Shown in pieces: positions 45,940 to 54,596 of a DNA stretch of 64,000 nt (positions are counted from its first letter, which is position 1; every line of letters begins with the position of its first letter). This DNA is from Sulfurovum lithotrophicum (GTDB lineage: Bacteria; Campylobacterota; Campylobacteria; Campylobacterales; Sulfurovaceae), in assembly GCF_000987835.1 (NCBI RefSeq), contig NZ_CP011308.1, forward strand, positions 1,302,001 to 1,366,000, given 5' to 3'. The translations under genes and the position numbers were made by a program. Under the pieces are notes generated by a model. The model saw only the letters and a list, made by a program, of their open reading frames with translations, had not been told where the DNA came from and ran no database searches.

Positions 45940-46183
45940 AATTGCATTTGATAAAGATGCTGAAAAAGAATTTTTAAAATTAGATGTACAAGCACAAAAA
46001 CTTGTATCGACTAAAATCTTAGACTTGCAAGATGGAAACTTTTCAAATGATAAACAGCTCAAAGGCAAACACAAAGGCAAGTTCAGGAAAAGAGCTGGAA
46101 ATTACAGAATCATATACCTAAAAGAAAATGGTTATTTGGTTATTTCTGTCATTAGAATTGCTCACAGAAAAGAAGTTTACTGA
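45932..46183 (+). CDS. RelE/ParE-family toxin
   Basis: 83 aa from the ATG at 45932. Typical RelE-fold layout: MYKIAFDKDAEKEFLKLD, then LKGKHKGKFRKRAGNYRIIYLKE and ISVIRIAHRKEVY, with the basic C-terminal residues (Arg, His, Lys) used by this family for mRNA cleavage or gyrase inhibition. The stop codon is just before attC site 3. Whether it acts as RelE or ParE cannot be told from sequence. Confidence 0.85.
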   Translation: MYKIAFDKDAEKEFLKLDVQAQKLVSTKILDLQDGNFSNDKQLKGKHKGKFRKRAGNYRIIYLKENGYLVISVIRIAHRKEVY

Positions 46184-46184
46184 A

Positions 46185-46255
46185 CTTATAACAAAACATA
46201 CATAGTCAATAAATTACCTGACAGCCATTTATTGGCTGAAATCAATTGTTATAAT
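46185..46255 (+). other. attC-like recombination site 3
   Basis: R'' box CTTATAAC (46185-46192) and R' box GTTATAA (46248-46254); the outer TTATAACAA/TTGTTATAA pairing is perfect over 9 bp. Inner stem CAATAAAT/ATTTATTG. About 71 bp. It closes the toxin-antitoxin cassette. Confidence 0.6.
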
Positions 46256-46328
46256 AATATTTAGAAATTTAAATATAATGCCAATTCTAACTTTTAATAT
46301 GTTAAAAACAAATCTTTAGAGGTTCCCT

Positions 46329-47072
46329 TTACACAAAGAACATCTTCCTGACCAGTATTGCGAGAGATATAAGATAGAGCAGCATCAAGGCTGACTTGTG
46401 GTGTGTATCGTGTACGTGGTCTTTGAGCCAGATACCTCCGAATACACCTATGAGCGAACCGACCGCCACGATGAGCCCGTTCTGGAAGTCGATCGTGCCT
46501 ATCATCAGGCGGCTTATCATACCTGCGATGGACGAGAAGACAACAAAGAAAAGCCCGGCACTGATCGCTTTTTTGAGCGGATAATGCAGCAAGCCGACCA
46601 GAATAGGTGTAAGGATGATCGACCCGCCGATCCCCAGGGTAATAGAGAAGATACCGATCAGCAATCCTATAAAAAAGAGCAATCCTTTGTTCAGGGTTTT
46701 CGAGTGAGAATCGTCTATGTGCATCTTTGAGAAGAACAGTCTGAAAAGGGCAAAAAGCAATATGCCGAGAAAGAGTACCTGAAGTACCGTATCGGAGACG
46801 TAATGGGTCACGTATCCTCCAAGATATCCCCCGGCAAAACCGCCGATACCGACAAAGATCCCTTCACCAACAATAAGAGAACCCTTTTTATGGTTCAGGT
46901 AGGAGCCGTAGACCGAAGAGAAGACCATCTGGATGATGGAGATACCGATGGCATCTTTGATCTCAAAACCGATCGCAAGCAGTATCGGTACGAGGATCAT
47001 CCCCCCGCCGATGCCGAAAAAACCGGACATAGACCCGATGAAAATACCGACAAGTAGAAGTTCTATGAACAT
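46329..47072 (-). CDS. TSUP-family (DUF81/TauE-SafE) permease
   Basis: 247 aa, eight membrane helices in two similar halves; both carry the family motif GIGGG near the N-terminus of the half (GFFGIGGGMILVPIL and TLGIGGSIILTPILVGLL). Family members export sulfite or small sulfonates, or move other anions. No sulfur gene is adjacent, so the substrate is open. It lies immediately after the integron relic. Confidence 0.87.
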   Translation of the reverse strand: MFIELLLVGIFIGSMSGFFGIGGGMILVPILLAIGFEIKDAIGISIIQMVFSSVYGSYLNHKKGSLIVGEGIFVGIGGFAGGYLGGYVTHYVSDTVLQVLFLGILLFALFRLFFSKMHIDDSHSKTLNKGLLFFIGLLIGIFSITLGIGGSIILTPILVGLLHYPLKKAISAGLFFVVFSSIAGMISRLMIGTIDFQNGLIVAVGSLIGVFGGIWLKDHVHDTHHKSALMLLYLISLAILVRKMFFV

Positions 47073-47114
47073 AGTTCTGCTCCAAAAATGAATGCGAAAT
47101 TATAGCATTTTTAT

Positions 47115-47537
47115 CTATACCGGCAGGTACATGAACTGCGACAGGAAAATAATCGTGATCACGAAGGCAAAAGGAAGTACATGACTTTTAAAAACAAACG
47201 GCTGTATCTTGAAGTAAACCTGCAGTCCGCCTCTGAGTCCAAGCCAGATACCCAGGAATGCTTTTAAAGAAAGAAGCGACTGAAACCAGGTCAGTCCGTC
47301 AGGCCCGATGGGACCATAGACCTGAGAGATAAGATAGAGTCCGGTCAGTACGGCTACAATAAGGCTCGGCGGCACTACTTTACGCACATACTTCATAAAG
47401 GATTCACGTATGGCTGCATGTTCTTCTTCGCTGTAGGAGCGTTTGATCTTACTAAGAAAAAGATTGTCAGTGATAAGAAAACCGCCATAGATAAAAGCGG
47501 CAAAAAGATGGATGGTCTTGATGATTACAAAAGTCAT
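47115..47537 (-). CDS. CopD-like small membrane protein
   Basis: 140 aa, four membrane helices, beginning IIKTIHLFAAFIYGGFLITD with a His in the first helix. The fold resembles the CopD/DUF2269-type integral membrane domain, which binds copper or haem. I cannot decide the ligand. It is 42 bp upstream of the TSUP gene on the same strand and may be co-transcribed. Confidence 0.55.
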   Translation of the reverse strand: MTFVIIKTIHLFAAFIYGGFLITDNLFLSKIKRSYSEEEHAAIRESFMKYVRKVVPPSLIVAVLTGLYLISQVYGPIGPDGLTWFQSLLSLKAFLGIWLGLRGGLQVYFKIQPFVFKSHVLPFAFVITIIFLSQFMYLPV

Positions 47538-47611
47538 GAATTCTACCTTGAAAAGTTTGTGTGATTATAGTCTGATGAGCTTTATATCTCTTTGATATGC
47601 ATCAAAAAACC

Positions 47612-48568
47612 CTATGCTTCGTGAAAGAACTTCTGTGAAAAGAACTCTTCCACTACTTCACGCATCTCTTTGGGATCTTCAATACGGTTGACCCTGTCTC
47701 TGAAGATCGAGGCACCCTGGTATCCTGCTTTGGAATAGGAGTGAAGATTCTTTCTGAAGATGATCGCCCCGTATTTGTCATAATACTCGATCATCTGGTC
47801 GAAATGCTCCAGAACCACCTCTTTGATAAGTGAAGAGGTCGGTTGTGACATTCCCTCTTTGATCTGTTTGAATATCCAGGGTTTGCCTACCGCGGCACGG
47901 CCTATCATGACACCGTCGGCACCGGTATATTCCAGAACCCACTGCACTTTTTCCGGAGAATCAATATCTCCATTGGCAATGACCGGAATATCCACTGCCT
48001 TCTTGATTTCCCTTATGGCATCATAGTCCACCGGGGCTTTGTAGCGCCCTGCTCTGGTACGGCCATGCACGGCAATGTAGTCCGCACCGCTTGCCTCGGC
48101 GATCTTTGCGATCTCTATATGGTTTTTTTCATTGAAACCAAGTCGCATTTTCATACTGGTATAAGGCTTGTTGGAGTATTTCTTGATGGTCTCTATGACC
48201 CTTCCCATTTGGGGAAGATCCGTCAAAAGAGAACTTCCCTGAAGATTGTTCACCACCTTGGGAGCGGGACAGCCGCAGTTCAGGTCGATCACGCTCACAC
48301 CTTCCTGTTCATTGATGATCTCTACGGCATGTCTGATCACCTCAAGATCAGACCCTGCGATCTGTATGGAGTACGGGTCTTCCAGAGGACTCTTTTCAAG
48401 CATTTTATGGGTCTTTTTGCTGTTATGGACCAGGGCATTGGAGCTGATCATTTCAGAAACGGTAAGATCGACACCGAACTTTTTGACAACGGAACGGAAA
48501 GGAAGGTCTGTAAAGCCCGCAAGCGGGGCTAAGGCATAAAGGGGTTTTGAAAAATTGAGAGATGCCAT
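47612..48568 (-). CDS. dusB: tRNA-dihydrouridine synthase
   Basis: 318 aa. FMN-binding TIM barrel with LAPLAGFTDLPFRS, catalytic Cys in DLNCGCPAPKVV, MKMRLGF, HGRTRAGRYK and the phosphate-binding end IANGDI..GADGVMIGRAAVGKPW. Reduces uridine to dihydrouridine in tRNA D-loops; the DusB class is indicated by the overall match. It heads toward the CopD-like gene after the LapA-like gene. Confidence 0.93.
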   Translation of the reverse strand: MASLNFSKPLYALAPLAGFTDLPFRSVVKKFGVDLTVSEMISSNALVHNSKKTHKMLEKSPLEDPYSIQIAGSDLEVIRHAVEIINEQEGVSVIDLNCGCPAPKVVNNLQGSSLLTDLPQMGRVIETIKKYSNKPYTSMKMRLGFNEKNHIEIAKIAEASGADYIAVHGRTRAGRYKAPVDYDAIREIKKAVDIPVIANGDIDSPEKVQWVLEYTGADGVMIGRAAVGKPWIFKQIKEGMSQPTSSLIKEVVLEHFDQMIEYYDKYGAIIFRKNLHSYSKAGYQGASIFRDRVNRIEDPKEMREVVEEFFSQKFFHEA

Positions 48569-48588
48569 TTATTTAAAGATGCAAAATA

Positions 48589-49623
48589 CTACTTGACACA
48601 AATAGTATCTACACTGACAAGATCTTCAAGTTTGAATTTTCTATGACTCTTTTTCAATTCATTGAAAGCTCTGAATTTCAGAAATTCGTGTGCTTCGTGC
48701 TCATCGAGATAGGCACTTGCCTCATCTAGCAGTTCATAGTCAAAAAGAAGATAGAGATAAGCTGTCTGTGACTTCGGATACTTACTCTGGTATGATTTGA
48801 AAAGTGCAAGGTTCTCGTTGGGAGAAAGAACCTTTTTGGTGACATTGGCGATCTTCACAAAGTCGGTACAGCTTAGCTTCAATACGGCAACAAAGTCATT
48901 CAGAATATCGACACTTAGCCCCATATCCTCCTCATGTACCGCTCTTGCAAGCATCACATGCAGACTTTCAGCATCAAAGATCTTGGCATACTTGCGTGCC
49001 TTGAAGAATGTCTCTTTGCGCGCAAAGATATCGAGTGCCTGCTTCTGTACCATTTTGGAATATTGCGAAGAAGATTTCATAACCTCTTCGACAAATTCAG
49101 GGTCGGTCTGAAGCCGGTTAAGTCTGTTCTTGATCAAATGCGGGTTCCCCTCGCTGAAAACCTTTGACATCTTGTTCTCTTTGAGATCGACATATTCACC
49201 GTTTTTGATCTTATTGAGGATATTCACTACTTTGGACAGTCTTGCATTAAGCCCTTCAACCGTATCATTGACGGTCAATAGGGATTTACCCAAGAGAATA
49301 GCCGAACCTCTGATCTCTTCTATGCCATATTTCTGTTCTTTGGGTTCATTGACCAAAGACCAGTAAAGTGCATCTTCAAGCGTAGAAGCGTCCTTTGCCC
49401 ACCTTTTGAGTTTGAAATAGCTTTTCAAAGAGTAAAAGATCATATGGATAGCGGTAAAGAGTAATAACACTCCCATAGGCAATACAACCCAGACTGCCAC
49501 AGGGAAATTAAAATTGATCCCCATGAATTCTACAAGATAGTTATTGGGATTGACGGTATAGGTCAATGCCCCGGTAATAGCCATTAATGTCAAAGCAGCG
49601 AATATATACAGCCCCAGTCTCAT
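48589..49623 (-). CDS. Conserved Campylobacterota membrane protein, LapA-like N-terminus
   Basis: 344 aa. Residues 1-70 form two membrane helices around NYLVEFMGINFNFPVAVW, resembling the LapA domain of lipopolysaccharide assembly proteins. The remainder is helical and cytoplasmic (VEGLNARLSKVVNILNKIKNGEYV, later repeated LFDYELLDEASAYLDEHEAHE), perhaps TPR-like. By analogy with LapA/LapB it could link to envelope synthesis, but this is inference. It lies between the DksA-like gene and dusB. Confidence 0.6.
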   Translation of the reverse strand: MRLGLYIFAALTLMAITGALTYTVNPNNYLVEFMGINFNFPVAVWVVLPMGVLLLFTAIHMIFYSLKSYFKLKRWAKDASTLEDALYWSLVNEPKEQKYGIEEIRGSAILLGKSLLTVNDTVEGLNARLSKVVNILNKIKNGEYVDLKENKMSKVFSEGNPHLIKNRLNRLQTDPEFVEEVMKSSSQYSKMVQKQALDIFARKETFFKARKYAKIFDAESLHVMLARAVHEEDMGLSVDILNDFVAVLKLSCTDFVKIANVTKKVLSPNENLALFKSYQSKYPKSQTAYLYLLFDYELLDEASAYLDEHEAHEFLKFRAFNELKKSHRKFKLEDLVSVDTICVK

Positions 49624-49636
49624 CTTCTCATCCTTT

Positions 49637-49993
49637 TTATTGTTGTTCTTTTTCGTTGATCTCCCGGCAGGTGATACAGAAACGTGCGAAGTTCTTCACC
49701 TCGAGTCTCGCCTTTCCTATAGGCTCTTCACACATTTCACAAATACCGTAAGTTCCTTTTTTTATTTTATCCAAAGCTAGGTCAATTTCCGCTAATTCCT
49801 TACGCTGTTGCTCCAAAATCGCGGAGTCCACTGCTGTTTCCGCAGAAGCAGCGGCATAATCCCCCTCATCATTAAGGTCAAGATTTCTCATACCTTCCAG
49901 TTCAAGCTCAGTCCCGTTAAGATTCCTCTCTATCTGAACACGTCTGTCCAGCAACTTGTTTTCAAACTCTTTCAGTTCTTCCTGTGTTAACAT
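49637..49993 (-). CDS. DksA/TraR-type zinc-finger regulator
   Basis: 118 aa. N-terminal coiled-coil (LTQEELKEFENKLLDRRVQIERNL), acidic stretch NLDLNDEGDYAAASAE with the coiled-coil-tip acidic residues, and the four-cysteine zinc finger CEMC..CITC (CEMCEEPIGKARLEV, FCITCREINE). DksA-type proteins bind the RNA polymerase secondary channel with ppGpp. It lies 13 bp after rlmH. Confidence 0.88.
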   Translation of the reverse strand: MLTQEELKEFENKLLDRRVQIERNLNGTELELEGMRNLDLNDEGDYAAASAETAVDSAILEQQRKELAEIDLALDKIKKGTYGICEMCEEPIGKARLEVKNFARFCITCREINEKEQQ

Positions 49994-50005
49994 TTCTCTT
50001 CCTGT

Positions 50006-50467
50006 TTATTTATGATATGGGTGATTGTGATTAATGCTCAGACCTCTGAATATCTGCTCCATCAACACAACCTTCACCAGTTTATGTGAAAGCGTTATTT
50101 TACCAAATGATACGGCATTATCACATTTGCTTAAAAAATCCCTCTCAAAGCCGTATGCGCCGCCAATGTAGAAGTTTATCGTTACGCTATCCTTAAGCAA
50201 TTTCGCGAATTCGAAGCTGTCCACCTCTTTTGAAGCAGGATCCAAAGCAATATTGATACCGCTGCCCAAATATTTCTCCAGTACTTTGCTATAGGATCGC
50301 TGTGCCACCTCAGGAGAGAGGTCCTGCGCTTTGGCGATCTCTTTGTCAAAAAGTTCGATCACTTCGACTTTGGCAAAAGGTTTGGATATTTTTTTATAAT
50401 GCTCGATCAATGGGGCATAGAGCTGATCTTTACCCTTTTTATCGATGATAATAACGTTTATTTTCAT
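50006..50467 (-). CDS. rlmH: 23S rRNA (pseudouridine1915-N3)-methyltransferase RlmH
   Basis: 153 aa from the ATG at 50465-50467; a TTG 12 bases upstream is in frame but the ATG has the family's MKINVI start. SPOUT-fold motifs: FYIGGAYGFER and SFGKITLSHKLVKVVLMEQIFRG at the C-terminal knot. Methylates pseudouridine in helix 69 of the large ribosomal subunit. Confidence 0.93.
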   Translation of the reverse strand: MKINVIIIDKKGKDQLYAPLIEHYKKISKPFAKVEVIELFDKEIAKAQDLSPEVAQRSYSKVLEKYLGSGINIALDPASKEVDSFEFAKLLKDSVTINFYIGGAYGFERDFLSKCDNAVSFGKITLSHKLVKVVLMEQIFRGLSINHNHPYHK

Positions 50468-50538
50468 GCATAACCCCAAAAAATTTTGTAATTGTATCCA
50501 TTTTTCAATACAATTACAAAAAAGAAGAGGAATAAGAG

Positions 50539-51255
50539 TTGCATAACCTCATCGATACCATTCAGCTCGGCATATATCATCTGCCCTATGACCTTCTATC
50601 CGATCGGGCACTGCTTACGGAGAAGATCTATTCGGATATGCGGAAAAACTATTACTGGAGTGAAGATTTCACACCCGAATATTACATTGCCCAGGCCAAG
50701 GCGGGTTTCATTGCAGTTACCGACTCTTTTGAAGAAAACGATCTCCTCCTGCCAGAGATACAGTTCTCCTATGCCCTGCTCGACTTCAGGGACCTTCATA
50801 TCAATAGAAAAGTACAGAAACTTCTTAGGAAAAAACCACTCCACATCGAGATCGATACAGCACTCGATGCCGTTGTCCAAGGTATAGAGCTGACACACAG
50901 GAACAACTGGCTGACACCACGTTACCTGAAGATGCTCAAAGAGACAGAAGGAAAAGATGGGAACTTCAAGGTCATCTCCGTAAGTCTCAGTGACGGGGAA
51001 AAACTTGTAGCCGGTGAGATTGGATATATCATAGGCAGAACCTATACCAGCCTGAGCGGATTCAGCTGCAAAGAAAAACCCTATAACCATTACGGTACCG
51101 CCCAGCTGGTCCTGCTTGCACAGCATCTTGAATCCGAGGGTTTTGCTTTCTGGAATCTTGGACAACCCTATATGGACTACAAGTTCGCACTGGGTGCAAA
51201 AATCTATGAGCGGGGCGAATTTTTAAAACGCTGGTTTGAAGCTACAGGGCAATAA
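50539..51255 (+). CDS. Aat-like (leucyl/phenylalanyl-tRNA-protein transferase fold) protein
   Basis: 238 aa, TTG start with AGAGG nearby. Text such as NYYWSEDFTPEYYIAQAKAGFI, RNNWLTPRYL, GEIGYIIGRTYTSLSGF, GTAQLVLLAQHLESEGFAFWNLGQPYMDYKFALGA is that of the Aat-like family: it shares the GNAT-type fold of leucyl/phenylalanyl-tRNA-protein transferase (GxxxGRxxxSL..F and FW.L). These epsilonproteobacterial forms are divergent, so the N-end-rule role is only likely. Divergent from rlmH. Confidence 0.7.
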   Translation: MHNLIDTIQLGIYHLPYDLLSDRALLTEKIYSDMRKNYYWSEDFTPEYYIAQAKAGFIAVTDSFEENDLLLPEIQFSYALLDFRDLHINRKVQKLLRKKPLHIEIDTALDAVVQGIELTHRNNWLTPRYLKMLKETEGKDGNFKVISVSLSDGEKLVAGEIGYIIGRTYTSLSGFSCKEKPYNHYGTAQLVLLAQHLESEGFAFWNLGQPYMDYKFALGAKIYERGEFLKRWFEATGQ

Positions 51256-51282
51256 AAATACAATCTCTTTCTCTACACAGTA

Positions 51283-51900
51283 TTATTTTCCATCCTCTGC
51301 AATCCACTCCACTTCTATCAGAAGTTTCTCCCCTGCATAGATCTGACCTAGGAACCTGTCCCCTACACGGTAGGTAGAAACACCTTTGGGCGTACCGCTC
51401 ATAATGATGTCGTTATCTTCGAGTGTCATGAACTGCTGTATCTCTTCAAGCATCGTATGGGGTTTATAAATCATCAGGTCATATTCTGCGGACTGGACCA
51501 GAACATCATTGATATAAAGCTTCATGTGTAAACTTTCCACCGGATCATTCAGAGGTACAAAATCACTCAATACTGCAGACTTGTCAAAGGCTTTGGCACG
51601 CTCCCATGGCAACCCCTTCTTTTTTAAGTGCTTCTGTATATCAGCATGGGTAAGGTCAAGACCAAAGCCCACACCAGTAATCTCGCCATGACGTATCAGA
51701 AAACAGATCTCCCCTTCAAAACGACACTGTTCCGAGAAGTAATACAGCTTGTTTGAAATAGCGGAGTTCGGTTTGTTGAATACCACCATATTTTTTGGAA
51801 TCTCGTTGCCGAGTTCTTCTATATGCTCTATATAGTTTCTGCCTATACAAACCACTTTTGAAACAGGAAGATGCTCATTTAAATACTTTACTGTTTTCAT
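51283..51900 (-). CDS. Fumarylacetoacetate hydrolase-family protein
   Basis: 205 aa from the ATG at 51898-51900 (MKTVKYLNE); the longer frame to 51948 uses a TTG and has no conserved lead. FAH core: VVCIGRNYIEHIEELG, the metal residues in FEGEICFLI, and GVGFGLDLTHADIQ, IMSGTPKGVSTYRVGD. Such proteins are acylpyruvases or oxaloacetate decarboxylases/tautomerases in small-molecule repair. It is downstream of the Met-rich exported protein gene. Confidence 0.82.
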   Translation of the reverse strand: MKTVKYLNEHLPVSKVVCIGRNYIEHIEELGNEIPKNMVVFNKPNSAISNKLYYFSEQCRFEGEICFLIRHGEITGVGFGLDLTHADIQKHLKKKGLPWERAKAFDKSAVLSDFVPLNDPVESLHMKLYINDVLVQSAEYDLMIYKPHTMLEEIQQFMTLEDNDIIMSGTPKGVSTYRVGDRFLGQIYAGEKLLIEVEWIAEDGK

Positions 51901-51951
51901 TTTCTTTTTCTTTGGGAAGGCTTCAATAGAGTATCCTGCAATAAGCAATGC

Positions 51952-52551
51952 TCAGGTCCCTTGCCCCTCTTTCATTATCTGCTTGAGTTCATCCGCATAG
52001 GGTTTTACCACTGCTATATCCTCTGCTTTGGCACTTCCCATCATTCCCGACATCATATTGCGCATCATCTCCTGCTGCTCTTTGGGTGCCTGGGCAATCT
52101 GCTTCTCCATCTCCACAGCCATCATTGCCCTTACGATCCTTGTCGTTTTCAGTGTCAGGTCCAAAGCACTGTCATAACCGATCTCCCGGGCATCCTTGTC
52201 CAATACGTTCTGCACACCGGAAAGCTCTATGGCCTTTTTGACGAATGTATCGAAACTGACACCCTTCTTGAGGACTGCGGCAGCTTTTTCATACCCTTTT
52301 TCCATTTTGTCACTGTAGTCGGCATAGTGACTGTCCTTCTTTTTTATCAAAGCCATGAACAACTCTACATCCTTGGATGAGAGTTTGTCATTACTCTCTA
52401 TGGGAGCGGTCAGGAACGGCAGAAGTGCCATTCCCTTTTGCATTTCCTGCATTTGGGCATTCATATTGGGCATCTGTGCCGACATTTCGGCATGGATGTT
52501 CGACAAAAAACCAAAGGTGAGAAGCAGCGTGAAAACTATTTTCTTGATCAT
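51952..52551 (-). CDS. Exported hypothetical protein, Met-rich
   Basis: 199 aa with a signal peptide (KKIVFTLLLTFGFLSNIHA, cleavage near 21). The mature start is methionine-rich (EMSAQMPNMNAQMQEMQKGM) and another Met cluster lies near 165 (EMMRNMMSGMMG). The rest is helical. Methionine clusters can bind copper(I) (inference). I do not recognise the family. Head-to-tail with the FAH-family gene. Confidence 0.6.
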   Translation of the reverse strand: MIKKIVFTLLLTFGFLSNIHAEMSAQMPNMNAQMQEMQKGMALLPFLTAPIESNDKLSSKDVELFMALIKKKDSHYADYSDKMEKGYEKAAAVLKKGVSFDTFVKKAIELSGVQNVLDKDAREIGYDSALDLTLKTTRIVRAMMAVEMEKQIAQAPKEQQEMMRNMMSGMMGSAKAEDIAVVKPYADELKQIMKEGQGT

Positions 52552-52738
52552 GATATATCCTTTTTGTATGTTTGGTCTACTGTAACAGAAAAAACAATAA
52601 CTCCATTCCCTCTTTTAAATTGTATCATATATAGTATTTTCTTTTAAACCATACCGGCGGCTTTACTCCTGTAAGAGAAAAGAAGCTCTGGGCTTGCAGT
52701 ACTGCAAATAGAAACAAAAAGCGAACACTTCCATGCAT

Positions 52739-52954
52739 TTACCTTTTAAACAGTTTTGCAATACCTCTTATGATAAGAAAAATAATGTAAACTACAAATG
52801 TGATGATCAGCGGATGCAGCGGGCCCAGACCAAAAGCACCTGCATTTGGCAGTGCCATAAGATGGTCTACAGGGTGGGAGATCCACTCTTTGAAATGCAT
52901 TGCTATGGCTAAAAACAGAAATATTCCTGTAAATATCATCAACTCTTTTTTCAT
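52739..52954 (-). CDS. Small two-helix membrane protein
   Basis: 71 aa with a good ribosome site (AAAGGAAC). Two membrane helices (ELMIFTGIFLFLAIAMHF and IITFVVYIIFLIIRGI) around a His-containing loop (WISHPVDHLM, LHPL). No family recognised; positive-inside rule places both ends in the cytoplasm. Confidence 0.6.
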   Translation of the reverse strand: MKKELMIFTGIFLFLAIAMHFKEWISHPVDHLMALPNAGAFGLGPLHPLIITFVVYIIFLIIRGIAKLFKR

Positions 52955-53117
52955 AGGTTGTTCCTTTAAACTGAATATATTTATATGGATATAATGATAA
53001 CAGAAAGAGTTAAGAAAGAAGCGGATATTTGAAGGTTGTTATAATGATCCTTCAGAAAAAGTGTATAAAACATAAGAGAAGACGGACCTCTGTCCATCTT
53101 CTTTGAGATACTCAGGG

Positions 53118-54596
53118 CTACATCAAACCTTTCATCATTAAATGCCAGTACATAGGCTTGAGCATATAAAGGTCGAACGCCCACCATATCCATCTTGGTT
53201 TGGTTGGGTCCAGGAATGGGAATGACGGAGCTACACCATCAAAGTCAAACTCGGCAAGCATGATCTCACCATACTGTGTTTTAAGAGGGCATACGGTATA
53301 ACCATCGAATTTCGCTTCGGGTTTTTTTCCGTTCATCACTGCAATAAGATTTTCCGTAAGGACAGGTCCATGGTGTCTAGCAGACCCACCTGTCTTTCCT
53401 TTTGGAATACCGAGAATATCTCCGATACCAAATACGTTTTCATAGCGTCTATGCTGCAATGTATACTGGTCACACTCCAGCCAGCCTTTTGCGGTACCCT
53501 TCTGCCATCCAAGAGGAGAACTGGCAACTGCATCGACCGGTTTCATCGGAGGAACGACATGGATGAAGTCATACTCCATCTCTACCATTTCGGTATGGTT
53601 GATCATATCGTATTCTTCGAGGTCCTTGTCATATTCGCCTTTGGTCTGATAGGTATGCTCAAAAGTCGCTATTTTCTTTTCTGCATCGATCTTTCTGAGG
53701 ACATGGTTCCATTTATCGGTAATATTGCCGTACATCGGTGTCACTTCTTCTACCAGTGTTTTGTTATATCCCGGAAGACCAAAGAGCTTTGTACCTTTCT
53801 TACAGAAGCTGAACTGTGCATTTTTGCTGACATCCGCACCACCTTCCGGACCGTTCCCTCTCAGGTTGTCATCACTCAGGTAAAGAATCTTCTGCGGTGC
53901 ACCACCACACTTGATCGGTGTATCAGGCTGTGTACAGATCACCTTGATCGGTTTTTCCGGAGAAGCCGATTCTGCCGCCGATCTCATCTCCTTAAACCAT
54001 TCCCAGGTAGCCACGCCACCTTTGGCCGTTCCATCTACAGGGTTGTTAAGATAGACAGAAGAGATTCCGTTCTTGCCCACAAGATCCGGACTCATTCCTT
54101 CGATACCTTCATAATTGTAGGCAAGCCCTGTTGCAACGACCAGGTAGTCATAAGAAACATCACCATTTTTCGCTGTCGTTACTTTATTGTTGTCAGGATC
54201 GAATGAAGTCACTTCATCTTTTACCCAGTTCACACCATCGGGTACAAGATCGGCATTGCTGTGCTGTATGTCACTTTGTTTATAAAGTCCTGCCGCCATG
54301 AAAACCTGTCCCGGCTGGTAGAGATGCGTTTCATTGGGTGCGATCAGTGTGATCTCGGCATTGGATGCCGCTTTTCTCAATCTTGCAGCTGCCATAATAC
54401 CGCCGGCACCACCGCCCACTATCACGATCTTTGCTTTTTTGTCACTGCTTGGTCCTGCTTCCGCCCGGGTAGGCGCACCCATCATCATTGCTGCACCGCC
54501 TGTCAGTCCCATGACCTTCAGTGCATCCCTTCTGCTCATACCCGCAGTAGTTAATGCATCATATGCAATTTTACTTGATTTTATTTCGTTTGACAT
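53118..54596 (-). CDS. Sulfide:quinone oxidoreductase-like flavoprotein, Tat-exported
   Basis: 492 aa. Residues 15-45 contain SRRDALKVMGLTGGAAMM, a twin-arginine-type signal ending near AEA. FAD-binding IVIVGGGAGGIMAAARLR follows, then LVVATGLAYNY, and cysteines in PIKCGGAPQKI, FSFCKKG and YTVCPLKT in positions like the SQR redox triad. A Trp-rich end (RWIWWAFDLYMLKPMYWH) may sit on the membrane surface, as in SQR. It would pass sulfide electrons to quinone on the periplasmic side. A related flavocytochrome c sulfide dehydrogenase is the alternative; no cytochrome gene is adjacent. Confidence 0.8.
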   Translation of the reverse strand: MSNEIKSSKIAYDALTTAGMSRRDALKVMGLTGGAAMMMGAPTRAEAGPSSDKKAKIVIVGGGAGGIMAAARLRKAASNAEITLIAPNETHLYQPGQVFMAAGLYKQSDIQHSNADLVPDGVNWVKDEVTSFDPDNNKVTTAKNGDVSYDYLVVATGLAYNYEGIEGMSPDLVGKNGISSVYLNNPVDGTAKGGVATWEWFKEMRSAAESASPEKPIKVICTQPDTPIKCGGAPQKILYLSDDNLRGNGPEGGADVSKNAQFSFCKKGTKLFGLPGYNKTLVEEVTPMYGNITDKWNHVLRKIDAEKKIATFEHTYQTKGEYDKDLEEYDMINHTEMVEMEYDFIHVVPPMKPVDAVASSPLGWQKGTAKGWLECDQYTLQHRRYENVFGIGDILGIPKGKTGGSARHHGPVLTENLIAVMNGKKPEAKFDGYTVCPLKTQYGEIMLAEFDFDGVAPSFPFLDPTKPRWIWWAFDLYMLKPMYWHLMMKGLM

